Assembly: GCA_900045905.1 (NCBI GenBank)
Contig: FCNS01000038.1
Coordinates: 186,001-250,000, forward strand
Length of the DNA stretch: 64,000 bases
Direction: 5' to 3'
Origin: Clostridiales bacterium CHKCI001
GTDB lineage: Bacteria; Bacillota; Clostridia; Lachnospirales; Lachnospiraceae
In this document: positions 55,633 through 64,000 of the stretch, piece after piece
How the letters are laid out: the number at the start of each line of letters is the position of its first letter
Numbering within the stretch: the first letter of the stretch is position 1
Translations under genes and position numbers: made by a program
Notes under the pieces: model-generated
Database searches by the model: none
The model's input: only the letters and a program-made list of their open reading frames with translations
What the model was told of the DNA's origin: nothing

Positions 55633-56142
55633 ATGAAACGTACAATTATTGATGCTAGTCAGTTAGAATTAGAAGAAAAAGTAGTATCAATCAAGCGTGT
55701 TACTAAGGTTGTTAAAGGTGGACGTAACTTCCGCTTCTCTGCTTTAGTTGTCGTTGGTGACAAGAACGGACACGTTGGCGCTGGTATGGGTAAGGCTGCT
55801 GAAATTCCTGAAGCGATCCGTAAGGGTAAGCAGGATGCTGAAAAGAAGCTGGTTGCTGTACCATTAGACGAAAATAAGAGTATTCCACATGATTTCATTG
55901 GAAAGTTTGGAAGTGCTTCTGTATTATTAAAGAGATCTCCAGAAGGTACTGGTGTTATCGCAGGTGGTCCTGCTCGTTCCGTATGTGAATTAGCTGGTTT
56001 AAAGAACATCCGTACAAAATGTTTGGGTTCTACAAATAAGCAGAACGTAGTATTAGCTACAATCAAAGGTTTGTCTAGCTTAAAGACTCCAGAAGAAGTT
56101 GCTAAGCTTCGCGGCAAGTCTGTAGAAGAGATTTTAGGCTAA
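55633..56142 (+). CDS. rpsE: 30S ribosomal protein S5
   Basis: 169 residues, uS5, decoding accuracy. Conserved [22 protein letters not shown] and [37 protein letters not shown] near the end. AAGGAGGAG precedes the start. Confidence 0.98.
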   Translation: MKRTIIDASQLELEEKVVSIKRVTKVVKGGRNFRFSALVVVGDKNGHVGAGMGKAAEIPEAIRKGKQDAEKKLVAVPLDENKSIPHDFIGKFGSASVLLKRSPEGTGVIAGGPARSVCELAGLKNIRTKCLGSTNKQNVVLATIKGLSSLKTPEEVAKLRGKSVEEILG

Positions 56143-56156
56143 GGAGGGACAAAATA

Positions 56157-56339
56157 ATGGCTAATAAGTTAAAGATTACTTTAGTAAAATCACCAATCGG
56201 TGCCATTCCTAAGCATAGAAAGACGGTAGAAGCTCTTGGATTAAAGAAGCTTCACAAGACAGTGGAACTGCCAGATAACGATGCAGTAAGAGGTATGATT
56301 TGGCACGTAAAGCATTTAGTCAAAGTAGAAGAAATCTAA
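56157..56339 (+). CDS. rpmD: 50S ribosomal protein L30
   Basis: 60 residues, uL30, bacterial short form: [26 protein letters not shown] (about 5-30) and a C-terminal [14 protein letters not shown]. Preceded by AAGGAGG. Confidence 0.97.
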   Translation: MANKLKITLVKSPIGAIPKHRKTVEALGLKKLHKTVELPDNDAVRGMIWHVKHLVKVEEI

Positions 56340-56361
56340 GAGACGATAGGAGGTGCAAGGA

Positions 56362-56802
56362 ATGAATTTATCAAGTTTACAGGCAGCAGCAGGTTCTACA
56401 CACAATGATAATTTCAGAAGAGGCCGTGGACACGGTTCAGGAAATGGAAAGACTGCAGGTAAGGGCCATAAAGGTCAGAAAGCTCGTAGTGGTGCTCCAA
56501 GACCAGGTTTTGAAGGTGGTCAGATGCCATTATATAGAAGAATTCCAAAGAGAGGATTCACAAATAGAAATACAAAAGAAATCGTTGCAATCAATGTGTC
56601 CGTATTAGACAAATTTGATAATGATACAGAAGTGACGGTTGATACATTAATCGAAGCTGGAATCATTAAGAATCCACGCGATGGTGTAAAGATTCTTGGA
56701 AATGGAGAACTTACCAAAAAGCTTACAGTAAAAGTAAATGCATTTAGTGAAAGTGCAAAAGCTAAGATTGAAGCAGCAGGTGGAAACGCAGAGGTGATCT
56801 AA
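56362..56802 (+). CDS. rplO: 50S ribosomal protein L15
   Basis: 146 residues, uL15. Gly/Arg-rich start ([20 protein letters not shown]) and the conserved [22 protein letters not shown] 56362 stands 7 bases after TAGGAGGT; the GTG at 56353 lies inside that site. The stop overlaps the secY start. Confidence 0.97.
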   Translation: MNLSSLQAAAGSTHNDNFRRGRGHGSGNGKTAGKGHKGQKARSGAPRPGFEGGQMPLYRRIPKRGFTNRNTKEIVAINVSVLDKFDNDTEVTVDTLIEAGIIKNPRDGVKILGNGELTKKLTVKVNAFSESAKAKIEAAGGNAEVI

Positions 56803-58112
56803 TGTTAAAAACGCTCCAGAACGCATTAAGAGTAAAAGATGTTCGTCGACGTCTTCTTTTCACGTTCTTAATGCTTGTTGTAGTGAGAATTGGTTCCCAA
56901 CTGCCTGTTCCAGGAGTCGATCCAGATTACTTTGCAGATTTCTTTGAACAACATCAAGGAGACGCCTTTAATTTATTAAATTCTTTTACGGGCGGCTCCT
57001 TTGAAAATTTTTCTATTTTAGCATTGAGTATTAGTCCATATATTACATCTTCGATTATTATGCAGTTGATGACAATTGCGATTCCGAAATTGGAAGAGAT
57101 GCAAAAAGATGGAGAAGAAGGCAGAAAGAAAATTGTAGAGTATACACGTTATTTGACGGTTGCATTAGCTTTAATTACAGCCATTGCAATGTCAATTGGT
57201 TTTGGAAGACAGGGATTACTGGAAAACTTTAATTGGCATAGTGTTGTAGTAGTTGTATTTACATTGACTGCTGGTAGTGCATTCCTGATGTGGTTGGGTG
57301 AACGAATTACAGATAAGGGAATTGGAAATGGTATTTCTCTAATTCTTTTAGTTAATATTTTATCTAGAATTCCAGATGATATTAAAACGATTTACGATAA
57401 ATTTATTGCTCCAAGTAGCGTGGCAGCAGGAGTAGTAATTGCGATTATTGTAATTGCGATTCTGGTAGCGATTGTAGCATTTACAGTATTATTAAACAGT
57501 GCAGTTCGCAAAATTCCAGTACAATATTCTCAGAAGATGCAGGGACGCAGATTGATTGGAGGTCAGTCCAGTCATATTCCATTGAAGGTAAATACTGCGA
57601 ATGTTATTCCAGTTATTTTTGCTTCTTCATTAATGTCTACCCCTATGATAATTGCTCAGTTCTTTACGGTTGATTATAGTACAATCGGCGGTAAGATCTT
57701 AACTTTTTTAAGCTCTAGTTCTTGGTTTCGACCAGAACGTCCATGGTATACATTGGGTGCATTAGTATATATAGCTTTGATTATTATTTTCGCATATTTC
57801 TATACTTCAATTACATTTAATCCATTGGAAATTGCGAATAATATGAAAAAACAGGGTGGTTTTATCCCAGGTATTCGTCCTGGAAAACCAACGTCTGATT
57901 ATTTAAATAAAATATTAAATTATATTGTATTAATTGGTGCAGTTGGTCTGACAATTGTTGCAATTATTCCAATTATCCTGAGTGGTATTTTTAATATTAC
58001 ACGTATTTCGTTTATTGGAACCTCTTTAATTATTATTGTAGGTGTTATTCAGGAGACATTGAAACAGATTGAAACAAGAGTTGTTGCACGTGAATATGAT
58101 AGTATTTTTTAA
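56802..58112 (+). CDS. secY: Protein translocase subunit SecY
   Basis: 436 residues, ten membrane helices, the pore of the Sec translocon. Signatures: LPVPGVDP (plug region), LNSFTGGSFENFSILALSISPYITSSI, GNGISLIL, and RRLIGGQSSHIPLKVNTANVIPVIFASS; C-terminal REYDSIF-type end. It overlaps rplO by one base, so translation is coupled. Confidence 0.98.
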   Translation: MLKTLQNALRVKDVRRRLLFTFLMLVVVRIGSQLPVPGVDPDYFADFFEQHQGDAFNLLNSFTGGSFENFSILALSISPYITSSIIMQLMTIAIPKLEEMQKDGEEGRKKIVEYTRYLTVALALITAIAMSIGFGRQGLLENFNWHSVVVVVFTLTAGSAFLMWLGERITDKGIGNGISLILLVNILSRIPDDIKTIYDKFIAPSSVAAGVVIAIIVIAILVAIVAFTVLLNSAVRKIPVQYSQKMQGRRLIGGQSSHIPLKVNTANVIPVIFASSLMSTPMIIAQFFTVDYSTIGGKILTFLSSSSWFRPERPWYTLGALVYIALIIIFAYFYTSITFNPLEIANNMKKQGGFIPGIRPGKPTSDYLNKILNYIVLIGAVGLTIVAIIPIILSGIFNITRISFIGTSLIIIVGVIQETLKQIETRVVAREYDSIF

Positions 58113-58126
58113 ATAACGAAACGATA

Positions 58127-58162
58127 TTGTCCGGAGGATTTTCCTGCGGACAATACGACTAT
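58127..58162 (+). other. Hairpin between secY and adk
   Basis: TATTGTCC pairs with GGACAATA around a loop with GGAGGATTTTCCTGC. Only a weak T stretch follows 14 bases later, so it may be a partial attenuator or processing site and not a full terminator. Confidence 0.4.
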
Positions 58163-58332
58163 TCAAGGGTTTTTATAGTGATTCAATTATTGGGGATTGT
58201 TGGGAATTTTTACAAAAGTTGCAGAGAAATTCTATACATAAATAGAAAGTTACAATGCACTTTTGATAAAAATAAATACAATTTTAAAAAAACTTTAAAA
58301 TTGTAAAAAGAACTCAATAAGGAGGTTTTAGG

Positions 58333-58977
58333 ATGAAGCTTATTATGCTGGGAGCTCCTGGTGCTGGAAAAGGTACACAGGCAAAGAAGATCGCAGAAAA
58401 GTACGGAATTCCTCATATTTCAACAGGAGATATTTTCCGTGCAAACATTAAGGAAGGTACTGAACTTGGAAAGAAAGCGAAAGAGTACATGGATCAGGGA
58501 CTATTAGTTCCAGATGAATTAACTACGAACTTAGTAACAGATCGCGTTCAGCAGCCAGATTGTGAAAAGGGATATGTGCTAGACGGATTTCCAAGAACAA
58601 TTCCACAGGCAGAGTGCTTAGATGCAGCTCTGAAAGAGATGGGAGCAAAGATTGATTACGCAATTAATGTGGATGTTCCAGATGAAAACATCATTAATCG
58701 TATGTCTGGCCGTCGTGCATGTGTAACATGTGGAGCTACATATCATATACAGTATGCTGCTCCAAAGGTAGAAAATGTTTGTGATACATGTGGAAGCAGT
58801 CTTGTATTGAGAGATGATGATAAGCCAGAAACAGTGAAGAAACGTCTGGATGTGTATCATGCACAGACTCAGCCGCTCATTGACTACTATCAGGCACAAG
58901 GGGCTTTAGTAAATGTAGATGGTACAAAAAATTTGGAAGACGTTTTTGCAGACATCGTAGCTATTTTAGGAGAGTAA
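58333..58977 (+). CDS. adk: Adenylate kinase
   Basis: 214 residues. P-loop GAPGAGKGT (7-15), [10 protein letters not shown] and a zinc-finger LID with C130, C133, C150, C153, the usual Gram-positive form. It interconverts ATP, ADP and AMP. AAGGAGG precedes the start. It is 4 bases ahead of map. Confidence 0.98.
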   Translation: MKLIMLGAPGAGKGTQAKKIAEKYGIPHISTGDIFRANIKEGTELGKKAKEYMDQGLLVPDELTTNLVTDRVQQPDCEKGYVLDGFPRTIPQAECLDAALKEMGAKIDYAINVDVPDENIINRMSGRRACVTCGATYHIQYAAPKVENVCDTCGSSLVLRDDDKPETVKKRLDVYHAQTQPLIDYYQAQGALVNVDGTKNLEDVFADIVAILGE

Positions 58978-58980
58978 TAC

Positions 58981-59751
58981 ATGTCAGTATCAATTAAGTC
59001 TGAGAGAGAAATTAAATTAATGAAAGAAGCGGGAAGGCTTCTAGCAATCACTCATGACGAACTCAGCCGGGCATTAAAGCCCGGCATGAGTACATGGGAA
59101 ATTGATCATTTAGGAGAAGAGATTATTCGCAGCTTTGGCTGTGTACCAAATTTTCTCCATTATAACGGATATCCTGCTTCTATCTGCGTGTCAGTAAATG
59201 ATGAAGTAGTACATGGAATCCCTAGTAAAAAAAGAATTATTCAAGAAGGCGATATTGTCAGTTTGGATGCAGGTTTGATTTATAAGGGATATCATTCTGA
59301 TGCTGCCAGAACTCATGCAATTGGAGAAATTAGCCCTGAAGCAGCAAAATTGATTCAGGTTACAAAAGAAAGTTTCTTTGAAGGTATTAAATTTGCAAAA
59401 GCCGGCAATCATTTACATGATATTTCGGCTGCAATTCAAAAATATGCAGAAAGTTTTGGATATGGAGTTGTTCGAGATCTGGTCGGACATGGCATCGGTA
59501 CACATTTGCATGAAGATCCTGAAATTCCTAATTTCAAAGTAAAAGGTCGCGGAATTAAGCTTCGTCCAGGAATGACGTTGGCAATTGAGCCAATGATTAC
59601 TGCTGGAGGATATGATGTAGAATGGCTGGACGATGGGTGGACGGTAGTAACCGTCGATGGCTCTTTGGCTGCTCATTATGAAAATACGGTTTTAATTACA
59701 GAAGGCGAACCAGAAATTCTAACAATTCAAAAAATACAGCTGAATGAATAG
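58981..59751 (+). CDS. map: Methionine aminopeptidase, type I
   Basis: 256 residues. Removes the first Met from new proteins. Metal ligands are in SLDAGLIYKGYHSDAAR (two Asp), GHGIGTHLHEDP (His), TLAIEPMIT (Glu) and HYENTVLITE (Glu). AGGAGAG precedes the start, in the end of adk. Confidence 0.97.
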   Translation: MSVSIKSEREIKLMKEAGRLLAITHDELSRALKPGMSTWEIDHLGEEIIRSFGCVPNFLHYNGYPASICVSVNDEVVHGIPSKKRIIQEGDIVSLDAGLIYKGYHSDAARTHAIGEISPEAAKLIQVTKESFFEGIKFAKAGNHLHDISAAIQKYAESFGYGVVRDLVGHGIGTHLHEDPEIPNFKVKGRGIKLRPGMTLAIEPMITAGGYDVEWLDDGWTVVTVDGSLAAHYENTVLITEGEPEILTIQKIQLNE

Positions 59752-59783
59752 ACAGTAGGTATTTTTAGTGATGAGGTGAAATT

Positions 59784-60053
59784 ATGTTTGAAGTAGGATA
59801 TTTGGTGAAATCTTTGGCAGGACATGATAAAGAAAGAATTTATGTCATAGTAAAAGAACAGGGCGAATATGTATATTTGGCAGATGGCAAATATCGCACC
59901 CTGTGTACACCAAAGAGAAAAAATAAAAAACATGTACAATTGATTCGCTGTCAGGATGAAAATTTGACCAGAAAACTCAATAATCAAGAACTGATTCAAG
60001 AAGAAGAAATAAAACGATTTATAAAACAATATGTTCAATTGTCACAATCATAG
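59784..60053 (+). CDS. KOW-domain RNA-binding protein (L14e-like)
   Basis: 89 residues. The first half (FEVGYLVKSLAGHDKERIYVIVKEQGEYVYLADGK, about 2-36) has the KOW pattern of eukaryotic/archaeal L14e-L27e proteins; the rest is basic (PKRKNKKHVQLI) followed by an acidic helix. Proteins of this kind lie between map and infA in many Clostridia. It probably binds RNA or the ribosome; the role is unknown. GAGGTG precedes the ATG; 9 bases to infA. Confidence 0.8.
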   Translation: MFEVGYLVKSLAGHDKERIYVIVKEQGEYVYLADGKYRTLCTPKRKNKKHVQLIRCQDENLTRKLNNQELIQEEEIKRFIKQYVQLSQS

Positions 60054-60062
60054 GAGGTAGTT

Positions 60063-60281
60063 ATGGCAAAGTCAGATGTAATCGAAGTAACTGGTACGGT
60101 ATTAGAAAAATTACCAAATGCAATGTTTAAAGTAGAATTAGAGAATAAATATGTTGTGCTGGCACATATTAGCGGAAAGCTTCGTATGAATTATATTCGT
60201 ATCTTGCCAGGAGATAAAGTAACAGTAGAAATGTCACCATATGATTTAACAAAGGGAAGAATTATTTGGAGAGATAAATAA
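60063..60281 (+). CDS. infA: Translation initiation factor IF-1
   Basis: 72 residues, one OB fold. [38 protein letters not shown] and [20 protein letters not shown] match IF-1. It blocks the A site during initiation. GGAGG precedes the start. Confidence 0.98.
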   Translation: MAKSDVIEVTGTVLEKLPNAMFKVELENKYVVLAHISGKLRMNYIRILPGDKVTVEMSPYDLTKGRIIWRDK

Positions 60282-60346
60282 GGATTTCCAAATAGGAGTG
60301 CATAGAATTTATGCAATAAAATTTATGCATAATAATGAAAATTTGC

Positions 60347-60376
60347 TTGACTTTTGATAAATACTGGTGTTATAAT
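60347..60376 (+). promoter_or_regulatory. Internal promoter before rpmJ
   Basis: TTGACT (60347-60352), 18 bases, perfect TATAAT (60371-60376). A short hairpin GACGCC..GGCGT follows in the leader at 60398-60414. Confidence 0.7.
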
Positions 60377-60456
60377 GATAGACGGACTTTTGTAAAGACG
60401 CCTTTTTTGGCGTATTCGTACCCTCTTTTTGGAGGATTTTGAAAGGAGAATATACT

Positions 60457-60570
60457 GTGAAAGTTAGATCATCAGTAAAGCCAATTTGCGAAAAGTGCAA
60501 AGTTATTAAGAGAAAGGGAAGCATCCGTGTGATCTGCGAAAACCCAAAGCATAAGCAGAGACAGGGTTAA
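60457..60570 (+). CDS. rpmJ: 50S ribosomal protein L36
   Basis: 37 residues: [20 protein letters not shown], then a [11 protein letters not shown] end. The zinc ligands C11, C14, C27 and H32 are all present (C+ form). GTG start, 7 bases after GAAAGGAG. It is too short for automatic ORF finders with a 60-residue limit. Confidence 0.97.
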   Translation: MKVRSSVKPICEKCKVIKRKGSIRVICENPKHKQRQG

Positions 60571-60613
60571 TCCTATAAGTTCAGACTATTTTCCAAAATT
60601 TTGGAGATAGCTA

Positions 60614-60642
60614 TTGATTTTGATCGAGAAATCGGTTATAAT
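60614..60642 (+). promoter_or_regulatory. Internal promoter of the alpha operon (rpsM)
   Basis: TTGATT (60614-60619), 17 bases, perfect TATAAT (60637-60642). A leader of about 105 bases follows. Confidence 0.7.
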
Positions 60643-60755
60643 CATCAATTGTGGCATTTGGCCACACAATAAAAAAGCAGTGAGGAACCGCCTGGCGGTG
60701 TTGTACTGCAAATAAACATGAAGAAGAATACTATTAATGGAGGTGTAACACACAC

Positions 60756-61124
60756 ATGGCTCGTATTTCAGGCGTTGATTTACCAAGAGAAAAACGTGTA
60801 GAAATTGGATTGACTTATATCTATGGAATTGGTAGAGTAAGTTCCAACAGAATTCTTGCGCAGGCCGGTGTAAATCCTGACACTCGTGTAAAGGATTTAA
60901 CAGATGAAGAAGTTGCCAAGATTCGTGACGTAATCGATGAAACTCAATTGGTAGAAGGTGATTTACGTAGAGAAATCGCAATGAATATCAAGAGACTTCA
61001 GGAAATCGGTTGCTACAGAGGTATCCGTCATAGAAAAGGTTTACCTGTTCGTGGTCAGAAGACTAAGACGAATGCCAGAACTCGTAAGGGTCCAAAGAAG
61101 ACTGTTGCGAATAAGAAGAAATAA
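60756..61124 (+). CDS. rpsM: 30S ribosomal protein S13
   Basis: 122 residues, uS13. [41 protein letters not shown] and a basic tail ([11 protein letters not shown]). Head-to-50S bridge protein. GGAGGTG precedes the ATG. Confidence 0.98.
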   Translation: MARISGVDLPREKRVEIGLTYIYGIGRVSSNRILAQAGVNPDTRVKDLTDEEVAKIRDVIDETQLVEGDLRREIAMNIKRLQEIGCYRGIRHRKGLPVRGQKTKTNARTRKGPKKTVANKKK

Positions 61125-61177
61125 TTTGCAGAGTATCTTGTAACAATTAAGAATAGAAGAGAAAGTAGGTTAGTTTA

Positions 61178-61576
61178 ATGGCTAAGAAAGTGTCAACAAA
61201 AAAAGTGACAAAGAAGCGTGTAAAGAAAAACGTTGAACGTGGACAGGCTCACATTCAGTCATCTTTTAACAATACAATCGTAACATTGACTGATACTCAA
61301 GGTAATGCATTATCTTGGGCAAGTGCAGGCGGTCTTGGATTTAGAGGTTCAAGGAAATCTACTCCATATGCAGCACAGATGGCTGCAGAAACTGCCACAA
61401 AAGCAGCTTTAGTACACGGATTAAAATCAGTAGATGTAATGGTAAAAGGCCCAGGTTCAGGCCGTGAAGCAGCGATTCGTGCCCTTCAGGCATGTGGTCT
61501 TGAAGTAACCAGTATCAAGGATGTGACACCAGTTCCACACAATGGTTGTCGTCCACCAAAGCGTAGAAGAGTATAA
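61178..61576 (+). CDS. rpsK: 30S ribosomal protein S11
   Basis: 132 residues, uS11, 30S platform. [39 protein letters not shown] and [12 protein letters not shown] are typical. The ribosome binding site (GAAAGTAGG) is weaker than its neighbours'. Confidence 0.98.
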   Translation: MAKKVSTKKVTKKRVKKNVERGQAHIQSSFNNTIVTLTDTQGNALSWASAGGLGFRGSRKSTPYAAQMAAETATKAALVHGLKSVDVMVKGPGSGREAAIRALQACGLEVTSIKDVTPVPHNGCRPPKRRRV

Positions 61577-61593
61577 TAGGAGGTGTATTAAAG

Positions 61594-62187
61594 ATGGCAG
61601 TAAATAGAGTTCCTGTTCTTAAAAGATGCAGATCTCTTGATTTAGATCCAATTTACTTAGGTATTGACAAGAAATCCAATAGACAGTCCAAAAGAGCAAA
61701 TAAGAAGATGAGTGAATATGGTCTTCAGTTAAGAGAAAAGCAGAAGGCTAAATTCATCTATGGTGTGTTAGAAAAGCCTTTCAGAAATTATTATAAAAAA
61801 GCAGAAAAGATGAATGGTATGGTTGGTGAAAACCTTATGATTCTTCTGGAACGCAGATTAGACAATGTTGTATTCCGTATGGGTCTCGCAAGAACTCGTC
61901 AGGAAGCAAGACAGATTGTAGATCATAAGCATGTATTAGTAAATGGTAAGTGTGTAAACATCCCATCTTACTTAATCAAAGCTGGTGATACAATTGAAAT
62001 TAAAGAAAATAAGAAAGATTCCCAGAGATACAAGGATATATTAGAAACTACTTCTGCAAGACTTGTACCAGACTGGTTAGAAGTAAATCAGGAAACATTA
62101 AGCGGCGTTATTAAGGAATTACCATCTAGAGAAGCAATTGACGTTCCTGTGAATGAGATGCTCATTGTCGAATTATATTCTAAATAA
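61594..62187 (+). CDS. rpsD: 30S ribosomal protein S4
   Basis: 197 residues, uS4, initiates 30S assembly and often represses its own operon. S4 RNA-binding domain about 88-150 (ERRLDNVVFRMGLARTRQEA, VNGKCVNIPSYLIKAGD). There is no N-terminal zinc cluster: the C-x-C pattern of the C+ form is absent, only one Cys (C12). AGGAGGTG precedes the start. Confidence 0.97.
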   Translation: MAVNRVPVLKRCRSLDLDPIYLGIDKKSNRQSKRANKKMSEYGLQLREKQKAKFIYGVLEKPFRNYYKKAEKMNGMVGENLMILLERRLDNVVFRMGLARTRQEARQIVDHKHVLVNGKCVNIPSYLIKAGDTIEIKENKKDSQRYKDILETTSARLVPDWLEVNQETLSGVIKELPSREAIDVPVNEMLIVELYSK

Positions 62188-62245
62188 TAGATGGTAGTGA
62201 AACTCTGTACCCCAACCATCATAGCCGAAAAGGAGGGGCTTAATC

Positions 62246-63205
62246 GTGTTCGATTTTGAAAAACCGAAGATTGAAATTGTAGAGATATCTGAGGATAATA
62301 AATATGGAAGATTCGTTGTAGAGCCATTAGAAAGAGGCTACGGAACTACTCTTGGTAATTCATTAAGAAGAATTATGCTTTCTTCTTTACCAGGAGCAGC
62401 AGTAAGCCAGGTTAAGATTGATGGTGTATTACATGAATTTAGTGCGATTCCTGGTGTCAAGGAAGATGTTACAGAAATTATTATGAACATCAAGAGCTTG
62501 GCAATTAAAAATAATAGTGATACAAATGAAGCCAAAATCGCTTATATTGAATATGAGGGCGAAGGTGTTGTAACTGCAGCTGATATTCAGGCTGATCAGG
62601 ATATCGAGATTATGAATCCTGATCAAGTGATTGCAACTTTGAGCGGCGGTCCTGATTGTAAGCTTTATATGGAGTTGACAATTACTCGTGGTCGTGGTTA
62701 TGTAAGTGCAGATAAGAATAAAAATGATGAATTACCAATTGGTGTAATTGCAGTGGATTCTGTCTATACACCAATTGAGCGTGTGAATTTAACAGTAGAG
62801 AATACACGTGTTGGTCAGATTACCGATTATGATAAACTGACATTAGATGTATACACAAACGGCACATTAGCTCCAGATGAGGCAGTGAGTTTGGCTGCTA
62901 AGGTATTAAGTGAACATTTGAATTTATTTATTGATCTTTCTGAAAATGCTAAGACAGCAGAAGTCATGGTAGAAAAGGAAGACAATGAAAAAGAAAAAGT
63001 TCTGGAAATGAACATTGACGAACTGGAATTATCGGTTCGTTCCTATAATTGTTTAAAGAGAGCCGGTATTAATACGGTAGAGGAATTAACAAACAGAACT
63101 CCTGAAGATATGATGAAGGTCAGAAACTTAGGACGTAAGTCTTTAGAAGAAGTCCTTGCTAAACTGAAGGAATTAGGACTGCAGTTAAATCCGAGCGACG
63201 AATAA
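62246..63205 (+). CDS. rpoA: DNA-directed RNA polymerase subunit alpha
   Basis: 319 residues. N-terminal assembly domain (about 1-230, [21 protein letters not shown]) and C-terminal domain (about 245-319, [36 protein letters not shown]) that binds UP elements and activators. GTG start after AAAAGGAGGGG. Confidence 0.98.
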   Translation: MFDFEKPKIEIVEISEDNKYGRFVVEPLERGYGTTLGNSLRRIMLSSLPGAAVSQVKIDGVLHEFSAIPGVKEDVTEIIMNIKSLAIKNNSDTNEAKIAYIEYEGEGVVTAADIQADQDIEIMNPDQVIATLSGGPDCKLYMELTITRGRGYVSADKNKNDELPIGVIAVDSVYTPIERVNLTVENTRVGQITDYDKLTLDVYTNGTLAPDEAVSLAAKVLSEHLNLFIDLSENAKTAEVMVEKEDNEKEKVLEMNIDELELSVRSYNCLKRAGINTVEELTNRTPEDMMKVRNLGRKSLEEVLAKLKELGLQLNPSDE

Positions 63206-63229
63206 ATTACCCGGAGGTGAAAACAGATC

Positions 63230-63766
63230 ATGGCAGGATATAGAAAACTTGGAAGAAATTCCAATCAGAGAAAGGCTTTAATCAGAAGTCAGGTGACAAG
63301 CCTTTTATATAATGGTAAAATCGTTACAACCGAAGCAAAAGCTAAGGAAGTAAAGAAAGTTGCAGAAGGTCTGATTGCTCTCGCTGTAAAGGAAAAAGAT
63401 AACTTTGAAACTGTTACAGTAACTGCAAAGGTTGCACGTAAAGACAAAGATGGTAAGAGAGTAAAAGAAGTTGTGGATGGAAAGAAAGTTACAGTATTTG
63501 ATACAGTAGAAAAAGAAATCCAGAAGGATAAAGCTTCTAGACTTCATGCAAGAAGACAAATGCTTCGTGTATTCTATGGTGTAACAAAGGTTCCTACAGA
63601 AGCTGCTGGAAAGAAGAAAAACACAGTTGCTGTAGACATGCCAAAGAAGATGTTCGAAGAAATCGCACCTAAGTATGCAGATCGTAACGGCGGTTATACA
63701 AGAATCGTGAAGATTGGTCAGCGTAAAGGTGACGGTGCAATGGAAGTATTACTTGAGTTAGTATAA
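63230..63766 (+). CDS. rplQ: 50S ribosomal protein L17, extended form
   Basis: 178 residues; most bacterial bL17 are 115-130. The normal core is at the start ([38 protein letters not shown]) and end ([22 protein letters not shown]). The extra residues lie in the middle (about 70-150), including a Lys/Asp-rich hairpin ([16 protein letters not shown]). It closes the cluster before a terminator. Confidence 0.95.
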   Translation: MAGYRKLGRNSNQRKALIRSQVTSLLYNGKIVTTEAKAKEVKKVAEGLIALAVKEKDNFETVTVTAKVARKDKDGKRVKEVVDGKKVTVFDTVEKEIQKDKASRLHARRQMLRVFYGVTKVPTEAAGKKKNTVAVDMPKKMFEEIAPKYADRNGGYTRIVKIGQRKGDGAMEVLLELV

Positions 63767-63785
63767 CACATTCGTAATAAATTAA

Positions 63786-63830
63786 GGTTGTTGCATTGAT
63801 AATTAAGATTATCAGGCAACAGCCTTTTTC
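63786..63830 (+). terminator. Terminator of the ribosomal cluster
   Basis: GGTTGTTGC pairs with GCAACAGCC (one G-U), with GATAAT/ATTATC extending the stem, followed by five T. Confidence 0.92.
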
Positions 63831-63840
63831 TGAATATAAG

Positions 63841-63868
63841 AACAAAAGAACTGCTGAAACAGCAGTTC
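63841..63868 (-). terminator. Terminator of the minus-strand gene at the right edge
   Basis: GAACTGCTG-TTT-CAGCAGTTC, perfect 9-bp stem on the minus strand, followed by TTTTGTT. It lies 10 bases after the stop codon. Confidence 0.85.
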
Positions 63869-63878
63869 CTGAGTAAGA

Positions 63879-64000
63879 TTATTGTGTGTGGTCAAAATCA
63901 AATCCGTCTTCGTCTTCTTCTACATTGGATTCTTCGGTGGAATAATCATCATCTTCTTCATATTCAGACATATGGACATTATCACCACCATAAAATTCCT
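63879..64000 (-). CDS. C-terminal end of an unidentified acidic protein (partial)
   Basis: Forty codons are visible, ending in a very acidic tail (MSEYEEDDDYSTEES, then NVEEDEDGFDFDHTQ). The gene continues beyond 64000. An acidic disordered tail gives no family. The stop codon and nearby terminator support it as a real gene. Confidence 0.6.
   Translation of the reverse strand, partial: EFYGGDNVHMSEYEEDDDYSTEESNVEEDEDGFDFDHTQ

Overview
The window is a 64 kb piece of an AT-rich Firmicutes chromosome. Several features point to the Lachnospiraceae (gut Clostridia): the gene order of the S10-spc-alpha ribosomal cluster, the zinc-ribbon form of S14, the sporulation protein YyaC, ChW-repeat surface proteins, a split PurO plus AICAR-transformylase purine step, and a DUF3783 gene. 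The genus cannot be fixed from the sequence alone. No rRNA, tRNA, CRISPR array, intact insertion sequence or prophage was seen.

Layout. 1-1256: start of a PFK-family gene and an OGG1-type DNA glycosylase. 1587-9697: two very large secreted proteins facing each other, a GH85 endo-beta-N-acetylglucosaminidase and a 1251-residue protein with three tandem repeats. Both end in nearly identical ChW repeats. 9698-10948: a long non-coding stretch ending in a ZTP riboswitch. 10949-12861: purO and the AICAR transformylase. 13086-18415: a solitary OLD-family ATPase/nuclease, a strongly structured RNA-like element, yyaC, a membrane LysM protein and a DUF5711 protein. 18825-23714: a PTS permease with a perfect cre box, a PIG-L deacetylase, exonuclease III and a small unknown protein. 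23909-30503: a six-gene tetrapyrrole operon running from glutamyl-tRNA to uroporphyrinogen III and on to precorrin-2/sirohydrochlorin. 30602-34378: DedA protein, RNA methyltransferase, EamA transporter and radical SAM protein. 34457-38331: an M-box riboswitch with two tandem mgtE genes, then a yybP-ykoY riboswitch with mntP. 38411-40820: Nudix hydrolase, DUF3783 protein and aspartate kinase. 40889-46745 (minus): two-component system, 744-residue exported/membrane protein and ABC transporter. 46981-63766: the S10-spc-alpha cluster from rpsJ to rplQ, including secY, adk, map, a KOW protein, infA, rpmJ and rpoA. 63879-64000: acidic C-terminal end of an unidentified minus-strand gene.

How the parts work together. 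The left end holds host-glycan-facing surface proteins. The centre holds metal and purine genes read through RNA switches for ZTP, Mg2+ and Mn2+, each with its own promoter and a terminator. The right end is the translation core, which starts from one strong promoter with a folded leader RNA and has extra internal promoters before rpmJ and rpsM.

The most unusual items are these: the ChW repeats, which form a convergent, high-identity inverted repeat; a three-hairpin RNA-like element at 14975-15123 whose ends match a short hairpin at 38338-38380; a dispersed terminator-like repeat with copies at 12.9 and 23.4 kb; a four-cysteine insertion in the OLD-family protein; and the LysM protein with an MPN-like N-terminal half. 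No single new defence or metabolic system stands out clearly.
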